From Mucilaginibacter mali (GTDB lineage: Bacteria > Bacteroidota > Bacteroidia > Sphingobacteriales > Sphingobacteriaceae): a DNA stretch of 64,000 nt. Below, piece by piece: positions 41,529-51,375 of the stretch; the stretch's first letter is position 1; the number at the start of each line of letters is the position of its first letter. A program made the translations under genes and the position numbers. The notes beneath the pieces are model-generated. The model had not been told where the DNA came from. It ran no database searches and saw only the letters and a list, made by a program, of their open reading frames with translations. The stretch covers positions 2,728,001-2,792,000 of the forward strand of contig NZ_CP054139.1 in assembly GCF_013283875.1 (NCBI RefSeq), given 5' to 3'.

Positions 41529-42290
41529 TCAGTTGGCTGGTTTCATAAAGTAATTCACCATATAGCCCCACTCCTCTTTTATCGTACCGTTCCACCAGGT
41601 AATGGCCTCCATATCGGGCACCATCTCCAGCCATGATGGCCTGCTAATATTACTGGTGCTAAAGTTGCAGGGATACGGCACCACATCAACCCCGGCATGT
41701 TTAAATATCATCAGTGCGCGGCGCATGTGATAGCCTGATGTAATTAACAGATATGGCGGTTTCAACCCGCTTGTCTTTAATATTTCGGCAGAGAACCTGG
41801 CGTTCTCCAATGTATTGCGCGATTTGGTCTCCAATACGATAGCACTATCCGGAACGCCAAACTGCTTTAGTTGCCCCTGCACCCAAACTGCTTCCGAAAA
41901 CTGCCTCGGATTTAAGGTACCGTTACCTCCACTGATCATGATATGTGATACCTTACCTGTTTTTTGTAACCGTACGGCTTGTAAAAAACGCTCGCATGCT
42001 GCATTAAAACGTCCGTCTGTAGCGCTGATCTGTGAACTGAAGCCCCCCAATACGATCGCTGCGCTGTAGTGTGCATTATCCGGCAGTTGCGCGGCCGGAT
42101 ACTCCCAAATATGTTCAAAGAGGTTGCAAAGCCAGGTATTGGAGAATATCAGCATTAAAACAACCGCGGATATGGATGTCCATTTACGCAGTTTTTTACG
42201 CTTGGTAAACGCGGCTATCAACAGCAAAACAAATATCCAATAAATTGGAAAGATGAGAAAGAGCAATATTTTACTGAGCAGGAAGTACAT
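41529..42290 (-). CDS. YdcF/SanA/ElyC-family envelope protein (DUF218)
   Basis: 253 residues. Two N-terminal TMs (about 5-28 and 38-57), then the DUF218 domain: YSAAIVLGGFSSQ, RFLQAVRLQKTGKVSHIMISGGNG, LETKSRNTLENARFSAEIL and LLITSGYHMRRALMIF, with the conserved acidic/Asn/His residues of the family. Members such as ElyC act in envelope and peptidoglycan precursor upkeep; the exact reaction is unknown. The Pmp3-like gene lies upstream in the same direction (24 bp gap). Confidence 0.9.
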   Translation of the reverse strand: MYFLLSKILLFLIFPIYWIFVLLLIAAFTKRKKLRKWTSISAVVLMLIFSNTWLCNLFEHIWEYPAAQLPDNAHYSAAIVLGGFSSQISATDGRFNAACERFLQAVRLQKTGKVSHIMISGGNGTLNPRQFSEAVWVQGQLKQFGVPDSAIVLETKSRNTLENARFSAEILKTSGLKPPYLLITSGYHMRRALMIFKHAGVDVVPYPCNFSTSNISRPSWLEMVPDMEAITWWNGTIKEEWGYMVNYFMKPAN

Positions 42291-42314
42291 AGTGCAAGCT
42301 GGTTAAGGATGGTA

Positions 42315-42515
42315 CTAATACCGGTTACGCCTCATCTCCCTGATCAGTTGCCTGTTGCGGCGGTTCTCGTAAAAATCGCCGGTTACCAGTATGGCGTGTA
42401 TCACTCCCGGTATCCAGCCACACAGGGTTAAAATGATATTCAGTATAAGCGTGAACAGCCTGCCGGTGCTTAACACAGCTGCCGGCGGAAATATAATGCA
42501 TAGAAAGTAGCGCAT
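42315..42515 (-). CDS. Pmp3/YqaE-family small membrane protein
   Basis: 66 residues: two membrane helices, FLCIIFPPAAVLSTG and LILNIILTLCGWIPGVIHAILV, with the family signature FPPxAV and N..LT.LGW.PG.IHA. Pmp3-type proteins influence membrane potential and stress tolerance. The basic tail ENRRNRQLIREMRRNRY is longer than the core family. Likely co-transcribed with the YdcF-like gene. Confidence 0.92.
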   Translation of the reverse strand: MRYFLCIIFPPAAVLSTGRLFTLILNIILTLCGWIPGVIHAILVTGDFYENRRNRQLIREMRRNRY

Positions 42516-42591
42516 AAAAACAAATATTGGGTTAGGCTAATATACAAACAGGTGGGTATATTGCATCACACATTTCGCCAAAACAAAAAAC

Positions 42592-43488
42592 ATGTCAAAC
42601 ATCAACCTTATTATCGAAGAACGCCCGCGTAATATCGGCAACTTTATGGTGGGCCGCCTGCTGCCATTCCAGGGGAAGCGGATGGTGGGCCCGTTTATTT
42701 TTATCGATCACATGGGGCCTGCCGTTTTAGGTCCGGGTCAGAACATGGATATTCCGCCGCATCCGCACATCGGGCTGTCTACCCTCACCTATTTGTTCGA
42801 AGGGAATATTAAACATAAAGACAGCCTGGGTACCGATATTGAAATAAAACCCGGCCAGGTAAACTGGATGACCGCCGGCAAGGGCATCGTTCACAGCGAA
42901 CGCACGCCCGATAACCTGCGCCAAAGCAATAAAACCCTGCACGGCCTGCAAATATGGGTGGCGCTGCCAAAGGACCTGGAAGAGATGGCCCCGACGTTTT
43001 ACCACGCTAACGAAGAAGACCTGCCCAAGTGGGAAACCGATGGCGTAAGCTATACCTTAGTGGCCGGCACCATCGCCGGCAAAACATCACCGGTGCCGGT
43101 TTACAGCAAGCTATATTACCTGGAGTTGAAAAGCCCGGCCCGCCAAAGCATTAAATTAGGCGAACACCTTTACGGCGAGGTTGGCCTGTATATATTAGAA
43201 GGCAGCATCGAAAGTGAAGGTACCACTTTTGGCCCTAAGGAATTACTGGTGGCTAAAGAAAGCCAGCTTTGCGAATTTACCATGAACCCGGGTACTACTA
43301 TTTACTTCTTTGGCGGTGAGCCCTTCCCCGAGGAGCGCTTTATTTACTGGAACTTTGTAAGTACCGATCACGACCGTATTGAGCAGGCCAAAGCCCGCTG
43401 GCAGGCGCAGGAGTTTGGCCAGGTACCCGGAGAGACGGAGTTTGTGCCGCTGCCTGCTGAGAATGTGAATTTGAAGGCGCATAAGTAG
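42592..43488 (+). CDS. Pirin-family protein
   Basis: 298 residues. The bicupin fold with HPHIGLSTLTYLFEGNIKHKDSLGT and GQVNWMTAGKGIVHSER, carrying the metal-binding His residues (PHPHIG and, in GKGIVHSE, His plus Glu), identifies a pirin. Some bacterial pirins have quercetinase activity, others bind regulators; the role here is not visible. The C-terminal cupin and the conserved NPGTTIYFFGGEPFPEERFIYWNF close the domain. Stands alone, divergent from the Pmp3-like gene. Confidence 0.93.
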   Translation: MSNINLIIEERPRNIGNFMVGRLLPFQGKRMVGPFIFIDHMGPAVLGPGQNMDIPPHPHIGLSTLTYLFEGNIKHKDSLGTDIEIKPGQVNWMTAGKGIVHSERTPDNLRQSNKTLHGLQIWVALPKDLEEMAPTFYHANEEDLPKWETDGVSYTLVAGTIAGKTSPVPVYSKLYYLELKSPARQSIKLGEHLYGEVGLYILEGSIESEGTTFGPKELLVAKESQLCEFTMNPGTTIYFFGGEPFPEERFIYWNFVSTDHDRIEQAKARWQAQEFGQVPGETEFVPLPAENVNLKAHK

Positions 43489-43697
43489 CCACTCTCTATC
43501 CGTCATGCTGAGCGATAGCGAAACATGACATATATGTTTTTCCGCTGAAGCCTCACCCTGCCCTCTCCAGAGGAGAGGGTTCCAAAGTCTCCCCCTTTGG
43601 GGGAGATTTAGAGGGGGCTTTCATCGGCATGTCATAAAAACCATTAGAGGCCGCCGGGATTATATCGCTCAACATGACGATCCCAGGTATAAAAAAG
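43489..43697. other. Intergenic GC-rich palindromes
   Basis: Between pirin and the PepSY-like gene lie several small palindromes: gtcatgctgag at 43503 (REP-like), ctctccagaggag at about 43563 and ctccccctttgggggag at about 43589. No gene is visible. Confidence 0.5.
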
Positions 43698-43724
43698 CCC
43701 CGGCAGGAATAATTCCAGCCGGGG
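43698..43724 (-). terminator. Terminator of the PepSY-like lipoprotein gene
   Basis: Arms ccccggc (43698-43704) and gccgggg (43718-43724). Read on the minus strand, the hairpin is followed by cttttttata, a clear T-run. Confidence 0.85.
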
Positions 43725-43759
43725 TTAACGTTTAATTATATGTTGATTTCCGGGGAATC

Positions 43760-44698
43760 TTACTTAATCGTAGTCGCCTTTACAAATACGCCCGAGGCAT
43801 CAAACTGTACCGCGTAGCGTGTACCGCTGGCGTCTATCAGCACCACGTATTTAGATACCACGCCGCTTACCTTTTCTACAAAAGCCTTATCGAACACATA
43901 ACCGGCATAGGTAGCGCTCAGGTAAGTATTGATAGCGGCCGGCAGGTTAGCCTGCAATACCGGGGTTTTGATTGGCCTTGGATACAACTGCACTCTTTTG
44001 CTAAACACCAGTTTAGAGGTGAACGAGGTTGCGAACAAGCCCTTATTAGCGCTGAATACAATATAGCTGGTATCCTTAGTTACCACTGCATGTAGTAAGG
44101 TATCGGTAGCATAATTGGCAGTGAAGTAACTTTTGATGGTGGCCGGCAACGCGCTTAGGGCAATAGTATCAGGGTGCATACCGTTGCGGTTATCAAAGCG
44201 GCCGCCCGGGTGCCAGCCTGGTCCGTCGTGATCGGCGCGCTCGCGTTGTTCAAGCACGGCTACAAAGGTGCCGCTGGCGTCAAATTTTAACCCAACCGGT
44301 TTGCTGTTATAATTGATAGCTACCACGTAGCCGGTAACAGTGCCACTCTTATCGGTAACCTTAAATGCCTTTTGGAAGGTATAGCCCGAATAGTTGGTAG
44401 TTAAATAAGTGGTAATGCTTGCAGACAAGGCGCTGAACGCAACCGTATCCGGGCGTTTTCCGGCCGGGCAGGCATTCATCAGGAATAGCGAATCTTTAGT
44501 GGCTGCCGTAGTGGTTGTACTGCTGCTCGATGTAGCCGCGATAAGCAGATCGCCGTTGGTGGTGGCGGTTACCGTTGATGCCGATTTGCTGCTGCCAGTG
44601 CTTAAAGACGATACCGCCTCCTTGTTACATGAACTCAGCGCAAATACAACAGCGGCCGATGCAGCCAGTGTGTAATAGATGGTAATTAACTTTTTCAT
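43760..44698 (-). CDS. Lipoprotein with three PepSY-like domains
   Basis: 312 residues. Lipoprotein signal MKKLITIYYTLAASAAVVFALSSC (Cys 24), then a Ser/Thr-rich linker (residues 30-72). Three PepSY-like (DUF2874) repeats follow: ITTYLTTNYSGYTFQKAFKV, IKSYFTANYATDTLLHAVV and INTYLSATYAGYVFDKAFVE, each introduced by a DTVAFSALSA-like stretch. The second lacks the KFDASG closing strand found in the first and third. A His/Asp-rich loop (DHDGPGWHPGGRFDNRNG, about 152-170) between repeats one and two may bind metal. Located on an envelope surface; role unknown. Confidence 0.82.
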   Translation of the reverse strand: MKKLITIYYTLAASAAVVFALSSCNKEAVSSLSTGSSKSASTVTATTNGDLLIAATSSSSTTTTAATKDSLFLMNACPAGKRPDTVAFSALSASITTYLTTNYSGYTFQKAFKVTDKSGTVTGYVVAINYNSKPVGLKFDASGTFVAVLEQRERADHDGPGWHPGGRFDNRNGMHPDTIALSALPATIKSYFTANYATDTLLHAVVTKDTSYIVFSANKGLFATSFTSKLVFSKRVQLYPRPIKTPVLQANLPAAINTYLSATYAGYVFDKAFVEKVSGVVSKYVVLIDASGTRYAVQFDASGVFVKATTIK

Positions 44699-44897
44699 TG
44701 CTCTTAATTTTTAATTGGGTATTAAATCTGAAATGAAATTAAGGAGGCTGATGCAAAGCCGCAGCATTGTATCGGTGAATGGCGGGGATGTGTGGATTAA
44801 CGACTGTTTTAAACCAACAACAGCAACATTTTAGTTACAAACAAATACCAAATTTATTTCTTATCAACTTTGCTTATTATTATTGCGTTTTAGAAAA

Positions 44898-45275
44898 ATG
44901 TCGGTGTCAGCGTTTAAATATTTCCTTGTTTTTGCCATGTTTATGTTTGTGGCGAAGCCTTTTGTGGGGTATACCTTGCGCTATCAGCATTATTTTCGTA
45001 AAACCCATCACCGTGCAAGTATACTGGTAAAATCGTTCACCAAGCGCAAGCTGGAGCATAACGAAGACAGCGAGTTTAGTCTCGCCGGTATCCAAAAGCG
45101 CCTCGCCGATCCCACCCTGCCATCGTTATTATTATTTACAGCCGCTCTCGCCTTTATATTACCTGCTATACTTAATGCCGGTAAAAACATCACCTCGGGT
45201 TTTATAGCCCATATTAAACTGCACCTGGCTCAGTCACAGGCACGCTACCTGCTGGTGGGGCAACTTATTATTTGA
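44898..45275 (+). CDS. Small membrane protein upstream of the efflux operon
   Basis: 125 residues from the ATG at 44898 (MSVSAFKYFLVFAMFMFV). One N-terminal TM (about 5-27), a basic loop (HYFRKTHHRASILVKSFTKRKLEHN) and a second TM (about 75-95, PSLLLFTAALAFILPAIL). No motif that I recognise. It precedes the TolC-like gene by about 100 bp in the same direction and may be part of the efflux unit or an unrelated gene. Confidence 0.5.
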   Translation: MSVSAFKYFLVFAMFMFVAKPFVGYTLRYQHYFRKTHHRASILVKSFTKRKLEHNEDSEFSLAGIQKRLADPTLPSLLLFTAALAFILPAILNAGKNITSGFIAHIKLHLAQSQARYLLVGQLII

Positions 45276-45372
45276 TCCATCATTCTGTTTAAATAATCAA
45301 CCATAACTCCCCTGCCGGGTGTGTATGGCTATTCTATTTATTCCTGATTTTTTTAAAACATCATTTAACAGA

Positions 45373-46761
45373 ATGCAATATTTCAAACGATATTGCTGCC
45401 TGGGTTTATTACTGCTAATTGCAGTTTGCGCCCATGCGCAGCAAGGCCCTGCCCCGGTTTCTCTAAAGGAAATTTTAAGCAGGGTTGATAAAAATGCCCC
45501 TACGCTCTTAACCGATTCGGTTGCCATTGCCATTAAAAAGGCCCAGGCCACCGAAACCCGCAACAACTGGCTGCCCAACTTAAAGCTAAATTACCAGGCC
45601 GATGTGGGCACCAATAACAATACCGCCGGGCCTTACTTTGGCTTCGGCATTGTGCCATCAAACACCAGCGGGGTGCGCGCCCAAAGCAATACCAGCACAG
45701 CACTGGTAAATTTAGGTATCGCCGCCTTTGATTGGGAAGCCTACAACTTTGGCGCCTACGCCGCGCAAAACAAGGTGGCGGGGGCAGAAGTAACCGTCGA
45801 AGAAAACCAGTTCCAGCGCTCGCGATATCAGTTACAAGGTTATGTCATTGGCGCCTACCTGCAACTCATCAGGTTACAAGATTACTTAACTATCCAATCG
45901 CGTAATATCGAACGCGACCAGCAGATCAGGCGGTCTATCCAATCGCTGGCAAAAAGCGGCCTGCGGCCCGGTGTGGATACCAGTATTGCCGAAGCCGAAC
46001 TTTCCAAAGCGCGCCTCACCTATATCGAACTGAATAACCAGTACAAACAGGTACAGTTGCAGTTGGGCAATATCAGCGGGATCGATTACCGGAACATCAT
46101 CCCCGATACGCTTTCGGCGGCCAAACTGGTTACGCAAGCCACGATGCCGGCATTGATCACGCCAGATACGGCCAACCATCCCGCTATTAACTATTACCGG
46201 TCGGTATTGCAAAGCAGTTTACAAAAAGAAGAACTGGTTAAAAAGCAATACAACCCAAAAATACTGTTGGAAGCGGCAGCCTGGGGACGGGGATCGAGCA
46301 TCAGTAACGATCACTTTAACAACCTTTCCAGCGGCTGGGGTTTTGACAGGAATAACTACCTGGTGGGCGTTGGTATATCCTATAACCTGTTCGATCTGCG
46401 CCGTAAGCAACTAAAGCTAAGCACGCAAAAGGTAGCTACCGATTACGCGTCGCGGAAACTGGACGAACAAAAATCGTTGCTGGCATTAAGCATTAACCAG
46501 GCCGATGCCGAATTGAGCACCGCACGGTTACGGTTACAGGAGATCCCTAACCAGTTACAGGCGGCCAACAGGGGTTACCGGCAAAAACTATCGCTATACC
46601 GCAGTGGGTTGACCGACATCATCGAGCTAAACGCCGCCCTCAACATCCTGTACCGTGCCGAAACCGATTACGCGCAGGCTAAATACGCTTATATCAGCGC
46701 GCTGTTTCAAAAGGCGGTTACCGGCAACCAGGTTGGTTCAGTTTTAAACCTATTAAACTAA
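45373..46761 (+). CDS. TolC-family outer membrane efflux protein
   Basis: 462 residues from the ATG at 45373 (MQYFKRYCCLGLLLLIAVCAHAQ, a signal peptide ending AHAQ); the frame extends to 45319 without a better start. Two OEP repeats: VSLKEILSRVDKNAPTLLTDSVAIAIKKAQATETRNNWLPNLKL at the N-terminus, and the C-terminal alpha-helical half ending YRAETDYAQAKYAYISALFQKAVTGN. It forms the outer membrane channel of the pump encoded next. First of three genes, stop 7 bp before the RND gene. Confidence 0.92.
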   Translation: MQYFKRYCCLGLLLLIAVCAHAQQGPAPVSLKEILSRVDKNAPTLLTDSVAIAIKKAQATETRNNWLPNLKLNYQADVGTNNNTAGPYFGFGIVPSNTSGVRAQSNTSTALVNLGIAAFDWEAYNFGAYAAQNKVAGAEVTVEENQFQRSRYQLQGYVIGAYLQLIRLQDYLTIQSRNIERDQQIRRSIQSLAKSGLRPGVDTSIAEAELSKARLTYIELNNQYKQVQLQLGNISGIDYRNIIPDTLSAAKLVTQATMPALITPDTANHPAINYYRSVLQSSLQKEELVKKQYNPKILLEAAAWGRGSSISNDHFNNLSSGWGFDRNNYLVGVGISYNLFDLRRKQLKLSTQKVATDYASRKLDEQKSLLALSINQADAELSTARLRLQEIPNQLQAANRGYRQKLSLYRSGLTDIIELNAALNILYRAETDYAQAKYAYISALFQKAVTGNQVGSVLNLLN

Positions 46762-46768
46762 ATTCCGA

Positions 46769-49700
46769 ATGTCTATAGTTACATCCGCGCTTAAACGACC
46801 TATCACGGTGGTGGTGATCACCCTCAGCCTGATGATATTTGCCGTGTTAAGCGCCCTCAATATCCCAATTGATATTTTCCCGCAGTTAAACCTGCCAACG
46901 ATCTACGTGATCGAATCGTACGGCGGCATGTCGCCGCAGCAAATGGAGGGCTTTTTCAGTACCCGTTTGCAGGATCAGTTCCTGTATGTAAACGGTATCA
47001 AAAACATCACTACCAAAAACATACAGGGGCTAACGATGCTTAAGATCAGCTTTTACGAAAGCACCAATATGGCCGAAGCACAGGCACAAGTAGCCCTGCA
47101 GGTAAACCGCGCCATGAAATTCTTTCCGCCCGGGGCGTTGCCGCCGCAAGTGATCCGGTACGATGCCTCATCGTTGCCGGTGGGCCAGCTTGTGATGTCG
47201 GCTCCCGGGCGTAGTTTAAAGGAGATCTACGATATGGCGGCCACCCGCATCAGGCCCATGTTCGCTTCGGTGCCGGGGCTTTCTGCACCGCCGCCGTTCG
47301 GGGCTAACTCGCGTTCCATCACGGTAAGTGTCGACCCCAATAAATTGCGCAGCTACGAGTTAACACCTGATCAGGTGGTTGAGGCGCTGGCCAAATTCAA
47401 CGCCATGTCGCCATCGGGTAATTTGCGTATCGATAATACCATGTTCACCACCACCATCAATTCGCTGGTGAAGAAATCGGCGGAGTTTGGCGATATTCCC
47501 ATTAAAACTAAGAACGGTGTATCGGTATTTGTAAAAGACGTGGCCCGCGTGGCCGACGCGTCGGATATCACGGTCGATTACGCTTTGATCAACGGCAAGC
47601 GGTCGGTTTATATCCCCATCGTAAAAACAGCCGATGCCTCTACCTGGTCGGTGGTGCAGGGCTTGAAAAGCAAACTGCCCGAAATGCAGAGCCTGCTGCC
47701 CGATGATATCAAGGTATCGTACGAGTTTGACCAATCGGTATTTGTGATCAACGCTGTAAAAAGCCTGATGACCGAGGGCGGTTTAGGCGCCCTCCTAACC
47801 GGTTTAATGGTACTGCTCTTCCTGCGCGACTGGCGGAGTAGTTTGATCGTAGTGATTACCATCCCCGTATCTATTTTATTGGGTGTGATGCTGCTGGGCA
47901 TGTTTGGCCAAACCATCAATATCATGACATTGAGCGGCCTGGCGCTGGCCATCGGTATCCTTGTCGACCAGGCTACGGTAACTATCGAGAACATCCACCA
48001 ACATTTGGAGATGGGCAAAAGCAAACGCCTGGCCATTTACGATGCCTGCGAAGAGATATCGTTCCCGCTGCTACTGATATTGCTTTGTATCCTGGCGGTA
48101 TTCGCGCCATCGTTCCTGATGAATGGCGTGCCGAGGGCGATGTTCCTGCCGCTATCCATGTCAATCGGGTTGACGATGATCGTATCGTACATCCTTGCGC
48201 AAACCTTAGTGCCGATTATGAGTAACTGGCTTATTAAGGCCGAGCAATACCAACACTATCACCACGGCGAACTGCACGCCCATGCCGGCGAGGCGCTTAA
48301 CCGGCCGGAGGAGATACAAGTTAATACCCATCTTCAAAACGAACAGCAGCATCCCGAAAAGAACGACCTGTTCGAGCGGGTAAAAATGCGCTTTATGGCC
48401 ATCATTACCCGATGGATGCCAAATAAGAAGTGGATCATCCCGGTATATCTTGTTGTGGTTGTGGTATTGGCGGGTGTCGGCTTCGCCATCATTGGTAAGG
48501 ATATGATGCCTAAGCTGAACAACGGGCAGTTCCTTATCCGCATTAAAGCACCCGATGGCACGCGCCTGGAGCGTACCGAAGACAAGTTTAAACAGGTACT
48601 GGATATCATCGATAAAACGGTTGATCATCACGTAGAGATCAGTTCGGGTTATGTAGGTATCATCCCCAGTAGTTATGGCAGCAGTAACCTGTATATCTTC
48701 AATACCGGCACGCACGAGGCTGTGTTACAGGTGAAACTGGATGAGAGCTACCACATGAATATGGACGAACTGAAAGATGCCCTGCGCAAAAACATCGCCC
48801 ATGCCATGCCCGACCTGCGCATCACCTTCGAGCCCATTGACATGACCGAAAAGATCATGAGCCAGGGCGCGGCTACACCGATAGAACTGCGCGTGGCCGG
48901 CAAGGATATGGCACAGATTGAGGATTATGCCAACAAGGCCGTAGCCAAATTTAAGCAGATCCCTTACCTGCGCGATGTGCAAATCGTTCAGCCATTGAAA
49001 ATTCCGGTGATAGCCGTAACGCTGGACAGGCAAAAGGTATCGCAATTTGGATTGAATGTGACCGATATCGCACGTTCGGTAACAGCCAGTACTTCATCCA
49101 GCCGCTTTACCGAGAAGAACCAATGGTTGGACGAGGATAAGCAATACACCTACCAGGTGCAGGTGCAAATACCCGAATACACCATGAACACCATGGATGA
49201 GTTAAAGGAGATCCCCCTGTTAAAAGGCCAAAGTACCCCTACCCTTGCCGATGTGGCCACCTTTAAAACCACCTATGCCCCCGGCGAATACGACCGCACC
49301 GGCCCGCGCCGCTTTTTAACCGTGAGCGCCAATATTTATAAAAAAGATTTGGGTACCGCCACGGCCGATGTACAAAAGGCCATTAAAACCATCGGTACAC
49401 CGCCAAAGGGATTAGTAGCCGATTTAAAGGGTATGACAAACTTGCTTACCGAAACCATGAGCAGTTTGCAAAGCGGTTTGGGTTTCGCCGTATTGGTGAT
49501 CTTCCTGTTGCTGGCGGCTAATTACCAATCGTTCAAGTTATCGCTGACGGTATTATCAACCGTACCGGCGGTTATCCTGGGTTCGTTGACGGCTTTGTTG
49601 CTTACGGGTTCTACACTCAATTTGCAATCGTACATGGGCATGATCATGTCGACAGGGGTATCGGTAGCCAATGCTATTCTTATCGTTACCAATGGCGAGA

Positions 49701-50008
49701 AGTTGCGGTTGGAATTTAAGGATGCCACCCGCGCGTCCATCACCAGCGCCGCTATCCGTTTAAGGCCCATCCTGATGACCAGCTTAGCCATGATGGCGGG
49801 GATGATCCCCATGGCATCGGGCCTGGGCGAAGCGGGTGAACAAACGGCGCCGCTGGGCAGGGCGGTTATCGGTGGGTTGTTCGCATCAACCCTGGCGGCT
49901 TTATTTATACTGCCGCTGGTATTTGCCTGGGTGCAGGATAAAACCACCTACGTGTCCCCATCGCTAATGCCCGAAGACGAAACATTTACCGAAACCTTAA
50001 CAGCATAA
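46769..50008 (+). CDS. RND-family efflux transporter, AcrB type
   Basis: 1079 residues, about 12 TMs in two halves. Start SIVTSALKRPITVVVITLSLMIFAVLSAL; then the pore/docking loops and the second half LPAVILGSLTALLLTG, IMTSLAMMAGMIPMA. TM4 GLALAIGILVDQATVTIENIHQHLE has the proton-relay Asp with one Asp only (IGILVDQAT) as in divergent HAE families. The cytosolic loop (about 490-530) between TM6 and TM7 is unusually His-rich (EQYQHYHHGELHAHAGE, THLQNEQQHPEKND). Substrate not visible. The adaptor gene begins 4 bp downstream. The gene order TolC, pump, adaptor is the reverse of the usual one. Confidence 0.93.
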   Translation: MSIVTSALKRPITVVVITLSLMIFAVLSALNIPIDIFPQLNLPTIYVIESYGGMSPQQMEGFFSTRLQDQFLYVNGIKNITTKNIQGLTMLKISFYESTNMAEAQAQVALQVNRAMKFFPPGALPPQVIRYDASSLPVGQLVMSAPGRSLKEIYDMAATRIRPMFASVPGLSAPPPFGANSRSITVSVDPNKLRSYELTPDQVVEALAKFNAMSPSGNLRIDNTMFTTTINSLVKKSAEFGDIPIKTKNGVSVFVKDVARVADASDITVDYALINGKRSVYIPIVKTADASTWSVVQGLKSKLPEMQSLLPDDIKVSYEFDQSVFVINAVKSLMTEGGLGALLTGLMVLLFLRDWRSSLIVVITIPVSILLGVMLLGMFGQTINIMTLSGLALAIGILVDQATVTIENIHQHLEMGKSKRLAIYDACEEISFPLLLILLCILAVFAPSFLMNGVPRAMFLPLSMSIGLTMIVSYILAQTLVPIMSNWLIKAEQYQHYHHGELHAHAGEALNRPEEIQVNTHLQNEQQHPEKNDLFERVKMRFMAIITRWMPNKKWIIPVYLVVVVVLAGVGFAIIGKDMMPKLNNGQFLIRIKAPDGTRLERTEDKFKQVLDIIDKTVDHHVEISSGYVGIIPSSYGSSNLYIFNTGTHEAVLQVKLDESYHMNMDELKDALRKNIAHAMPDLRITFEPIDMTEKIMSQGAATPIELRVAGKDMAQIEDYANKAVAKFKQIPYLRDVQIVQPLKIPVIAVTLDRQKVSQFGLNVTDIARSVTASTSSSRFTEKNQWLDEDKQYTYQVQVQIPEYTMNTMDELKEIPLLKGQSTPTLADVATFKTTYAPGEYDRTGPRRFLTVSANIYKKDLGTATADVQKAIKTIGTPPKGLVADLKGMTNLLTETMSSLQSGLGFAVLVIFLLLAANYQSFKLSLTVLSTVPAVILGSLTALLLTGSTLNLQSYMGMIMSTGVSVANAILIVTNGEKLRLEFKDATRASITSAAIRLRPILMTSLAMMAGMIPMASGLGEAGEQTAPLGRAVIGGLFASTLAALFILPLVFAWVQDKTTYVSPSLMPEDETFTETLTA

Positions 50009-50012
50009 AAAC

Positions 50013-51230
50013 ATGAACATCAAATTCAATAAATCCGACAATGAGGCCAATGGCCCGGCAAGCGGAAAAACATTACATCATATGGTTAAGATAGTACCGC
50101 CCCAACAACACCGCTCCGGGCACCGCTTCAATATGGAGTTTATTAAACGGTCGAAGCTGAGCGCCTTATGCATCGCTGCCACATGCCTGTTAGCTGCCTG
50201 TGGAGGCAACCAAAAGCCGGTTGACCTTACCGAAAACAAGAGCGCTGCACCGAAGAAATATGAAACAGGAACCATTGCCGAAAAGACGCTTTCCAGCTAT
50301 GCCCGCCTGCCCGGACAACTGAACCCTTTTAACGAGGTAAACCTGTTCCCCAAAGTAAACGGTTTTGTGAAGCAAATTTATGTCGACCGCGGATCAGAAG
50401 TAAGAAAGGGACAATTGCTGCTCACGCTGGAAGCGCCCGAAATGGAATCGCAACTACAGGCCGCCAACTCGCGCTACCTGCAGGCACAGGAAACGGCCAA
50501 TGCCAGCAAGGAGAAATATGCCCGCCTAAAACAGGCCGCGCAGGAACCCGGTTCGGTATCGCCATTGGATCTGGATAATGCCCTAACCCGTATGAAAGCC
50601 GATAATGCTATCGCCCAGGCCGAACGCTCGAATGTAGAATCGGTAAAAACGGTGCAGGGCTACCTCCGCATTTATGCACCTTTCGACGGCACCATCGTTC
50701 AGCGTAATGTATCACCGGGCGCGCTGGTAGCCCCCGGCAAGGCCACCGACCAGCCCATGCTGGTATTACAGGATACCCGCAAACTTCGCCTTGAAGTGGC
50801 TATACCCGAAGATTATGTAGACAAGGTTGATCTGAAGCAAGCTGTTACCTTCAGCTTTAATGCCATCCCGGGAGTGGATCATACGGCAAAGATCAGCCGG
50901 TCGGCAAACAGCTTGGGCGGCATGCGCTCGGAGGCTATTGAGATTGATGTGATGAATAACAACAGCCAATTAAAACCCGGGATGTATGCCGAGGTGAAGA
51001 TCCCGATGGTGTCGGGCGCCAAATCATTACTGGTACCCAATGGCGCCATTGTACGCTCTACCGAGCGGAAATATGTGATTGTGGTAAAAGATGGCAAGGC
51101 CGCGTTAACAGATATTAAAGATGGCATGACCGGCAAAGATTCGACCGAAATTTTTGGCAACCTGAAAGCCGGCGACAAAATTGTACTTAATGCTAACGAT
51201 GAGTTGAAGAATGGGGATGCGGTGAAGTAA
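50013..51230 (+). CDS. Periplasmic adaptor (membrane fusion) lipoprotein of the RND pump
   Basis: 405 residues from the ATG 4 bp behind the pump stop. A lipoprotein signal (MEFIKRSKLSALCIAATCLLAAC) begins only at ATG 50133, residue 41; the true start is probably there, or the first 40 residues are a cytosolic extension. Typical layout: barrel-sandwich hybrid (LPGQLNPFNEVNLFPKVNGFVKQIYVDRGSEVRKGQLLLTLEAPEMESQ), a coiled coil (about 142-200), TIVQRNVSPGALV and beta-barrel/membrane-proximal domains. It joins the RND pump to the TolC-like channel. Terminator follows at 51324. Confidence 0.9.
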   Translation: MNIKFNKSDNEANGPASGKTLHHMVKIVPPQQHRSGHRFNMEFIKRSKLSALCIAATCLLAACGGNQKPVDLTENKSAAPKKYETGTIAEKTLSSYARLPGQLNPFNEVNLFPKVNGFVKQIYVDRGSEVRKGQLLLTLEAPEMESQLQAANSRYLQAQETANASKEKYARLKQAAQEPGSVSPLDLDNALTRMKADNAIAQAERSNVESVKTVQGYLRIYAPFDGTIVQRNVSPGALVAPGKATDQPMLVLQDTRKLRLEVAIPEDYVDKVDLKQAVTFSFNAIPGVDHTAKISRSANSLGGMRSEAIEIDVMNNNSQLKPGMYAEVKIPMVSGAKSLLVPNGAIVRSTERKYVIVVKDGKAALTDIKDGMTGKDSTEIFGNLKAGDKIVLNANDELKNGDAVK

Positions 51231-51323
51231 GCTTTCTGCAATACACTTACCGCAAAACATAAAGATAAAAACTGCAGGCGCGAGGCCTGTACACTGTATA
51301 TAACATATGCGGTTTTTACAGTG

Positions 51324-51352
51324 AGCGATGGGCATTACGCCCATCGCTGTTT
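51324..51352 (+). terminator. Terminator of the efflux operon
   Basis: Perfect 10-bp arms 51324-51333 and 51339-51348, loop attac, followed by gtttta. On the minus strand it can also serve the gene ending at 51376. Confidence 0.8.
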
Positions 51353-51375
51353 TATATGAATTGCATCACTCCTCT

